Assembly: GCA_022601215.1 (NCBI GenBank) | Contig: JAHZIZ010000380.1 | Span: forward strand, 1 to 10,561 | DNA from: Bacteroidota bacterium | GTDB taxonomy: Bacteria; Bacteroidota; Bacteroidia; Flavobacteriales; Flavobacteriaceae | Length of the DNA stretch: 10,561 bases | Reading direction: 5' to 3' | In this document: positions 7,071-10,561 of the stretch, piece after piece | Position numbering within the stretch: the first letter of the stretch is position 1 | How the letters are laid out: every line of letters begins with the position of its first letter | Notes under the pieces: generated by a model | Told to the model about the DNA's origin: nothing | Databases searched by the model: none | The model's input: only the letters and a program-made list of their open reading frames with translations | Translations under genes and position numbers: made by a program

Positions 7071-7909
7071 CCCAATCTAGCTTTTGTGTTCAACTTCCCT
7101 AAGAGATCCTTAGCCACTGTATTGGTATAACTTTTCTTTCTATATTTTGTAATGGGTTGTATTCCCATAATGGTATTTGTAATAAAATGTTCATCGGCCT
7201 TTTGTAATTCGAATGGTGAGATAGACTCTTCCTCAAGCACATAATCGGGCAATTGACCTAAAATTGCTATGATTTGTTTCCGCAAGATTCCATTTAAGCA
7301 TCCATCGGTAAGTGGTGGGGTTTTAATCTTATAGCCATTGACCAAAAATAGATTTCCTTGCAAAGCTTCCACTACTTGCTTCTTATCATTCAATAATAAG
7401 CAATTTTGATACTCATTTTCGGAAGCAAAAATACTCCCGAGTACATTGATTGCTCTATTGTTAGTTTTCAACGTTGAAAGCAACCCAGAGGTAAGATAAT
7501 GATCTTTAAATAGTTCCACTTCATAAGAGACATTGTCAATCACATAAAATGGTGCATCCAATGCTTCCGCAATAATTAGATACTCCACCTCTTTTGATGA
7601 GGGTGTGTATTTCCCCCCCCACTTTCTCCATACTAGGAGTTTTACCCTATAAGAGTTAGAGGCCGGGTTAGAAGCGATTGTTCTCGAAATTTCTTCCTCT
7701 AGAAACTCTAAGGTAAAATTCATAGGAATTTCCATCCGCATAATTCGCATGGAGGCCATGAGTCGAAAATAATGATCTTCCCAAAATAAAACCTTATGAG
7801 CAGACACCTTAATCGTTTCGAAGACAGCATCACCATAGTGCAATCCACGGTTAGTAATGGCTAAACTTTCGTCCTTTTCTGAACGTAATATTCCGTTGTA
7901 ATTAATCAT
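7067..7909 (-). CDS. PLP-dependent class IV aminotransferase, possibly aminodeoxychorismate lyase
   Basis: A 280-residue fold-type IV PLP enzyme (branched-chain aminotransferase, D-amino-acid aminotransferase or 4-amino-4-deoxychorismate lyase group). The Schiff-base lysine is K148 in TLKTNNR. Other family marks are NRGLHYGDAVFETIK (20-34), R49 in HYFRLMAS, E181 in VEALQGNLF, and PPLTDGCLNGILRKQI (198-213). Which reaction it catalyses cannot be fixed from sequence; an aminodeoxychorismate lyase (PabC) role in folate synthesis is my preferred inference from length and general appearance. The ATG at 7907-7909 directly follows a T-run of a hairpin in the leader. Codons near residues 97-100 (WGGK) lie on an uninterrupted run of eight G. 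The stop overlaps that of yqgE. Confidence 0.88.
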   Translation of the reverse strand: MINYNGILRSEKDESLAITNRGLHYGDAVFETIKVSAHKVLFWEDHYFRLMASMRIMRMEIPMNFTLEFLEEEISRTIASNPASNSYRVKLLVWRKWGGKYTPSSKEVEYLIIAEALDAPFYVIDNVSYEVELFKDHYLTSGLLSTLKTNNRAINVLGSIFASENEYQNCLLLNDKKQVVEALQGNLFLVNGYKIKTPPLTDGCLNGILRKQIIAILGQLPDYVLEEESISPFELQKADEHFITNTIMGIQPITKYRKKSYTNTVAKDLLGKLNTKARLG

Positions 7910-7949
7910 AAAAAAGCCGCTTAATTTTGTGTGAGCAAAACAATGCGGC
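7910..7949 (-). terminator. Terminator-like hairpin ending directly at the aminotransferase start codon
   Basis: Read on the - strand, GCCGC (7949-7945) pairs with GCGGC (7920-7916). Inside, TTTTG (7940-7936) pairs with CAAAA (7929-7925) around a 6-nt loop. Six T follow and then the ATG. It would end transcripts arriving from the START-like gene just before the aminotransferase. It could alternatively act as a leader hairpin or attenuator. Confidence 0.55.
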
Positions 7950-7958
7950 GCAAAGATA
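7950..7958 (-). promoter_or_regulatory. -7 promoter box of the aminotransferase gene
   Basis: On the - strand this reads TATCTTTGC, an exact -7 match identical to the boxes before DUF493 and the tRNA. No TTG lies at the expected -33 distance. The predicted start of transcription falls within or next to the left arm of the adjoining hairpin, about 40 nt before the ATG. Confidence 0.5.
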
Positions 7959-7975
7959 CTTTATTATTGTAATCT

Positions 7976-8368
7976 TTAGGTCGACCCTAAGACATGTTTT
8001 AAATTAGATACCATATTATCCCAAAGCATTTTCCCTTCATCTATTTCATCATCATCAGCAAAGTCAGTTACCATTAAGGATACATCTTTGGTAATATCAT
8101 CAACTTGAATTCTTAATTCAAAATAATAATCGTCACCCTCTTCTTCATCATCTTCCCATCGAAATTTAATTCGTTCTCCACTTTTCTTCCCCAAAAGTTT
8201 AGCTCGTTCTTCGCTACCTTCCCAAATGAAAGTAAAAAACTCACCTCTTGAATTTACATTATCTGCGTACCACTCGCTCATTCCTGAGGGCGTGGATATA
8301 TATTGATATAACAAAGATGGAGAAGCCTTAATTGGAAACTCCATTTCGTATTTTACTTTTTCACTCAT
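7976..8368 (-). CDS. START-like domain protein (SRPBCC fold)
   Basis: A 130-residue protein resembling the Bacteroidetes START-like family, a helix-grip (SRPBCC/Bet v1-like) fold that usually encloses a hydrophobic ligand. Visible features are an opening strand YEMEFPIKASPSLLYQYIS (7-25), the motif SEWYADNV (31-38) typical of AHSA1/START-type proteins, central strands with EERAKLL and ERIKFRWE, an acidic insert DDEEEGDD (73-80), and a closing long helix MLWDNMVSNLKHVL (114-127). The ligand is unknown. The protein is acidic, with no signal peptide. It lies upstream of and in line with the aminotransferase, 66 nt apart, with a hairpin and a promoter box between them, so cotranscription is doubtful. 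Confidence 0.85.
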   Translation of the reverse strand: MSEKVKYEMEFPIKASPSLLYQYISTPSGMSEWYADNVNSRGEFFTFIWEGSEERAKLLGKKSGERIKFRWEDDEEEGDDYYFELRIQVDDITKDVSLMVTDFADDDEIDEGKMLWDNMVSNLKHVLGST

Positions 8369-8388
8369 AGTAATTAGTTAGCTTTTGC

Positions 8389-8396
8389 CGAATATA
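8389..8396 (-). promoter_or_regulatory. Possible -7 box of the START-like gene
   Basis: On the - strand this reads TATATTCG, one mismatch from TAnnTTTG, 20 nt before the ATG. No matching -33 TTG is seen at the usual distance, so this is a weak call. Confidence 0.25.
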
Positions 8397-8597
8397 GATA
8401 TTAATTCTAAACATAAAAAGAAAGCAGTCCAAATTTTTTGAGAAGTTTTATACTTAGTATGGTAAGAATGAAAAGGTTAATACTCATTGATCATTTTATA
8501 GAGTCTGGCAATGCTACACAATTTGACAATCACAGCAGCCTATCTATCCTAGTATGATCTAGATAGCTAAAACGGATATGGAAAAATCCTACAAAAA
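8397..8597. other. Intergenic stretch without a convincing gene
   Basis: No supported protein gene. An imperfect inverted repeat lies at 8537-8568 (CTATCTA at 8540-8546 and TAGATAG at 8560-8566, extended by AG/CT across one bulged base). A 32-codon frame from 8459 to 8557 has no recognisable similarity and no promoter match. Confidence 0.4.
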
Positions 8598-8628
8598 TTG
8601 CTAGATTTTATAATATTATGTATGTTTG
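8598..8628 (+). promoter_or_regulatory. Orphan promoter in front of a putative small RNA
   Basis: TTG at 8598-8600, a 20-bp spacer and TATGTTTG at 8621-8628 match the Bacteroidetes promoter consensus exactly. No protein-coding gene follows. The next signals downstream are structured sequence and an intrinsic terminator at 8772-8805. Confidence 0.5.
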
Positions 8629-8632
8629 TCTC

Positions 8633-8805
8633 GTAACAAACCAGAGAATTTTCCCCAATTCCTCTAAAAAATATTAAACACATTAAGATACAGTTAATCG
8701 ACACTAATTTTAGTATTGATTTCAAGTGATTTGGTACTCCTCAAAGTCAGAAAAAATTACGATTAACTTCCAAAACCTCCTTACGATTCGTTTGGAGGTT
8801 TTTTT
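8633..8805 (+). ncRNA. Candidate small RNA of about 170 nt
   Basis: The stretch lies between a consensus promoter and a strong terminator and has no open reading frame of note. It shows two secondary-structure elements. The first is a hairpin, AGAGAATT (8643-8650) with AATTCCTCT (8657-8665, one bulged C), around a C-rich loop TTCCCC. The second is an exact 8-bp long-range pairing, GTTAATCG (8693-8700) with CGATTAAC (8760-8767), just before the terminator stem. Bacteroidetes do have 6S-type RNAs (Rfam lists a 6S-Flavo family), and a long hairpin with an internal opening would fit, but I cannot confirm membership. Ends are estimated from the promoter and terminator only. Confidence 0.38.
8772..8805 (+). 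terminator. Rho-independent terminator of the putative small RNA
   Basis: AAAACCTCC (8772-8780) pairs with GGAGGTTTT (8794-8802). An inner ACG/CGT pair lies within the 13-nt loop, and the T-run continues to 8805. No rightward protein gene lies within the 400 bp upstream, so something else must be transcribed into it. Confidence 0.8.
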
Positions 8806-8840
8806 ATGATGCATAAGATAAAAAAAATAGCCTTTCGAAT

Positions 8841-8871
8841 TTGTCAAGGAATAATTTGTTTCTATCTTTGC
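8841..8871 (+). promoter_or_regulatory. Promoter of tRNA-Met
   Basis: TTG at 8841-8843, a 19-bp spacer and TATCTTTGC at 8863-8871 match the Bacteroidetes consensus exactly. The box ends 11 nt before the mature tRNA 5' end. Confidence 0.8.
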
Positions 8872-8882
8872 AACCGCAAAAC

Positions 8883-8956
8883 GGCGAGGTAGCTCAGGTG
8901 GTTAGAGCGTCGGATTCATAACCCGGAGGTCTCGAGTTCAAGTCTCGATCTCGCTA
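8883..8956 (+). tRNA. tRNA-Met (anticodon CAT)
   Basis: A 74-nt cloverleaf. The acceptor stem is GGCGAGG with TCTCGCT (G-U at both ends), the D stem GCTC/GAGC, and the anticodon arm TCGGA-TTCATAA-CCCGG, placing CAT at 8917-8919. The variable loop has five bases, and the T arm is TCGAG-TTCAAGT-CTCGA. CCA is not encoded: after discriminator A the sequence continues CAAG. The anticodon stem lacks the three G-C pairs of initiator tRNA, so an elongator Met tRNA is favoured. A lysidine-modified Ile tRNA also carries CAT in its gene and cannot be fully excluded. It has its own promoter and terminator and stands alone. Confidence 0.93.
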
Positions 8957-8963
8957 CAAGCAA

Positions 8964-8991
8964 AACCCAACACAACTGTGTTGGGTTTTTT
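8964..8991 (+). terminator. Rho-independent terminator of tRNA-Met
   Basis: AACCCAACAC (8964-8973) and GTGTTGGGTT (8978-8987) form a perfect 10-bp stem around the loop AACT, followed by a T-run to 8991. It begins 7 nt after the tRNA. Confidence 0.93.
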
Positions 8992-9320
8992 ATTTCACCT
9001 TCACCTTCAACTCAATTCATTCTTATACAAAATAAAAAGTATTGCCCCTAATTACTGTTTTCAATGGGTATATACTTAAACTCTTTTTCACTCACATGAG
9101 CTTCTCATCGCAACAACATTATACTATGCAAGGGGCGTCTCAGAAATCTGATGGATAAAACATTTGTAAACCTATGGTTATTTACCTTTAATTATTGCTA
9201 TCTTTATATATTCCCCTGTCCTTTATAGGCACTTGATTACTCCTTATCCATTAGCTCCCCGTCCAACTTTTACACAAGTTGTGTTTCTAGTATTTGTTTA
9301 AATTTTAAAATAACAAAATT
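8992..9320. other. Intergenic stretch with a small palindrome
   Basis: About 330 bp of AT-rich DNA without a supported gene; the only forward frame noticed, 20 codons from 9096, has nothing to back it. A perfect 13-bp palindrome ACACAAGTTGTGT lies at 9272-9284, 37 bp before the next start codon. A TTG inside it (9279-9281) and TAAATTTT (9299-9306) form a weak promoter match with a 17-bp spacer, so the palindrome could be an operator over the -33 region. Confidence 0.35.
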
Positions 9321-9995
9321 ATGGACACTCAAAAGCTCACTTCATTAAAGCAAACACAGCTTGCCATTACAAATCAATCTACTAAAAGCGTCTTGTTTTT
9401 TATCACCTTAGGTGCAACAAAAGGATGTGTGAACAATGTATCTAACATCCCTTTTGTCACCACTATGATCAACAAATTACAAGGATCGTTTACACTTGGA
9501 ACAGGAAAATCAGTACGCTACACCCCTCCTTCTGGTGTCGGTGTCAATGGTGTAATTACGGTAGGAACTCCGCCACTAAACTGCGCCGTTCCAAATTTCC
9601 CAAATGGCGTAAACGTGGCAGAATTCATTCTTAACAATGCTTTTCAAGGGAAATTTGCTCAGGAATCTCTAGACATCAGTGGGGTTGCTGGCACCAATGC
9701 TGCTTTCAAATTTTCTATGACCGGTGGAGGCCCATGGAATGACGGAACATCTAATAACAACATTACTTCCTTTCATAACAAAGCCATTGGTCAAAATATC
9801 GGTCTCGTTGGTGTCTTCCCATATCTATGCGATATATGTACTGCTAGTAAAGCACCTCCAAAATGCTCGGGAAGTGGTATCCCTGTAAATGCACCGAATC
9901 CAGTGGTTCCTCAAAATAGCGCAATTTGTTTGGTGCAACGAGATCCAAAAACGGCAGGTGGCACGGTGACTATTTCCTTTAACGGTTTTCTATAG
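9321..9995 (+). CDS. Uncharacterised protein, possibly thaumatin-like beta sandwich
   Basis: A 224-residue Thr/Asn/Gly/Pro-rich protein. It starts with a beta-strand-like segment, TQLAITNQSTKSVLFFITLG (12-31). It has six cysteines at 36, 88, 170, 173, 182 and 203, including LCDIC. Two stretches, GVNVAEFILN (96-105) and ESLDISGVAGTNAAFKFSM (115-133), recall the LAEFTL and DISLVDGFN segments of thaumatin-like proteins and GH64-type glucanases, which suggests that fold at low confidence. There is no N-terminal signal peptide: the hydrophobic patch sits at 23-30 after a polar start and lacks a cleavage pattern. Secretion is therefore unproven despite the cysteines. By eye the gene is GC-richer than its flanks, consistent with acquisition. 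It stands alone, with no clear terminator. The function is unknown. Confidence 0.75.
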   Translation: MDTQKLTSLKQTQLAITNQSTKSVLFFITLGATKGCVNNVSNIPFVTTMINKLQGSFTLGTGKSVRYTPPSGVGVNGVITVGTPPLNCAVPNFPNGVNVAEFILNNAFQGKFAQESLDISGVAGTNAAFKFSMTGGGPWNDGTSNNNITSFHNKAIGQNIGLVGVFPYLCDICTASKAPPKCSGSGIPVNAPNPVVPQNSAICLVQRDPKTAGGTVTISFNGFL

Positions 9996-10140
9996 ATGTA
10001 TGGATGACACCTTATTTCAAATGGCACGGCCTCATACACCCCTAACTTAATTTCTATTTTATGATGTAGTTGTTTAATTCGTGCTACTTCGATTAATTTA
10101 ACTCAGGCATGGGAAGACTTAATTATTGCCCATCTTGTTT

Positions 10141-10561
10141 TTATATAGGGTCACCGTCTTCTTCACTAGATTCACCATCATCGCTCGAATCAAGGAAATC
10201 AAAAAGAGTAAATGGCTTTGGTGCTCTATAATCTGGGTCTGGCTCTGTGGGGAACGCTTTCCAGAACAAATCGAACGCTCTCAATGTTCCAGTTTCTAAT
10301 ATATTCATAAGAGCTGTGAACTTATCCAAATACAGATTATATTGGTTTCTTGTTAGTCTTTCTGTATTTATGGTGTCCTTAATTCTTAGGATCTTATCCC
10401 AAATCATATGAATTTCATGTTCTCCCATTGCCCTGTACTTTTCAACTTCTGAGACACCAGGAGGCCTATTTTTAAAACGCTGTCCTTCTTTTAATCTATT
10501 AAACCAAACAAGCTTATTATTTGCAAAAGTTGGTTTTTTTATATGATTGGCAAATCTGTCT
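10141..10561 (-). CDS. Partial unrecognised protein with acidic C-terminus, cut by window end
   Basis: The frame stays open from the TAA at 10141-10143 to the window edge, giving 139 C-terminal residues with no start in view. The internal ATG at 10428 is therefore probably not the true start. The visible part begins DRFANHIKKPTFANN and continues with a basic, aromatic stretch (KLVWFNRLKEGQRFKNRPPG). A predominantly helical region follows (HEIHMIWDKILRIKDTINTE and further), then a proline-rich linker (FPTEPDPDYRAPKPF) and a strongly acidic tail (SSDDGESSEEDGDP). I do not recognise the family. The basic-then-acidic layout could suit a nucleic-acid-binding or secreted effector-type protein, but that is speculation. 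It converges on the thaumatin-like gene with 145 bp between. Confidence 0.65.
   Translation of the reverse strand, partial: DRFANHIKKPTFANNKLVWFNRLKEGQRFKNRPPGVSEVEKYRAMGEHEIHMIWDKILRIKDTINTERLTRNQYNLYLDKFTALMNILETGTLRAFDLFWKAFPTEPDPDYRAPKPFTLFDFLDSSDDGESSEEDGDPI

Noticed and set aside
8459..8557. Short forward reading frame of 32 codons starting ATG GTA AGA ATG
   Set aside because: No recognisable similarity, no promoter match in front of it, and a length expected by chance in AT-rich DNA.
8883..8991. tRNA gene as an integration site for a genomic island
   Set aside because: No copy of the tRNA 3' end, integrase or transposase is seen to the right; the tRNA has an intact terminator. Only the unfamiliar genes beyond it hint at accessory DNA.
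9096..9158. 20-codon forward frame in the gap after the tRNA
   Set aside because: Too short, no promoter or composition support.
9997..10038. TGTATG/CATACA inverted repeat after the thaumatin-like gene as a terminator
   Set aside because: Six base pairs with a 30-nt loop and no T-run.
10109..10140. ATGGG/CCCAT pair near the right-end gene as a terminator
   Set aside because: Five base pairs, 15-nt loop and only a short T-run; not convincing for either gene.
1..10561. CRISPR array, insertion sequence, phage or defence system
   Set aside because: No repeated spacer-like units, transposase, integrase or recognisable defence domain in any frame; the helicase is a standard housekeeping RecQ.

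Overview
The window looks like an ordinary chromosomal stretch of a Bacteroidetes bacterium, probably of the Flavobacteriales type. Four things point there: families largely confined to that phylum (DUF4290, the START-like protein, a short RecQ with a displaced zinc site), the absence of obvious Shine-Dalgarno sites, repeated matches to the Bacteroidetes promoter pattern (TTG, about 19-20 bp, TAnnTTTG), and an AT-rich composition.

Positions 1-2409 hold a leftward cluster, DUF493 (YbeD-like), DUF4290, then murA, driven from a TATCTTTGC box near 2405. MurA carries Asp instead of Cys at the fosfomycin target position. Positions 2453-5884 hold a tight rightward operon: an AAA_28-type P-loop NTPase, recQ (TTG start 1 nt after the previous stop) and fmt (5 nt gap). 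A strong promoter then drives a monocistronic HU gene (6069-6341) closed by a clear terminator. yqgE/algH (rightward) converges on a PLP class IV aminotransferase (leftward), and the two share the palindromic stop TTAA. Upstream of the aminotransferase is a leftward START-like gene, with a terminator-like hairpin and a promoter box packed between the two.

Positions 8369-8882 contain no convincing protein gene. They do contain a good promoter match (8598-8628), a predicted structured stretch and an intrinsic terminator (8772-8805), which together suggest an unannotated small RNA of about 170 nt. Next come a promoter, tRNA-Met(CAT) and its own terminator.

Beyond 9000 the window becomes accessory in character. 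There is a 224-residue protein with faint thaumatin-like features and no signal peptide, and a leftward gene with an acidic C-terminus that is cut by the window edge (139 residues visible, not recognised).

Most of the window is housekeeping: wall precursor synthesis, recombination repair, initiator tRNA formylation, nucleoid structure, probably folate or amino-acid PLP chemistry, and a Met tRNA. I see no CRISPR array, insertion sequence, phage module or recognisable defence or toxin system. The best candidates for something undescribed are the putative small RNA upstream of tRNA-Met and the two unfamiliar genes at the right end.
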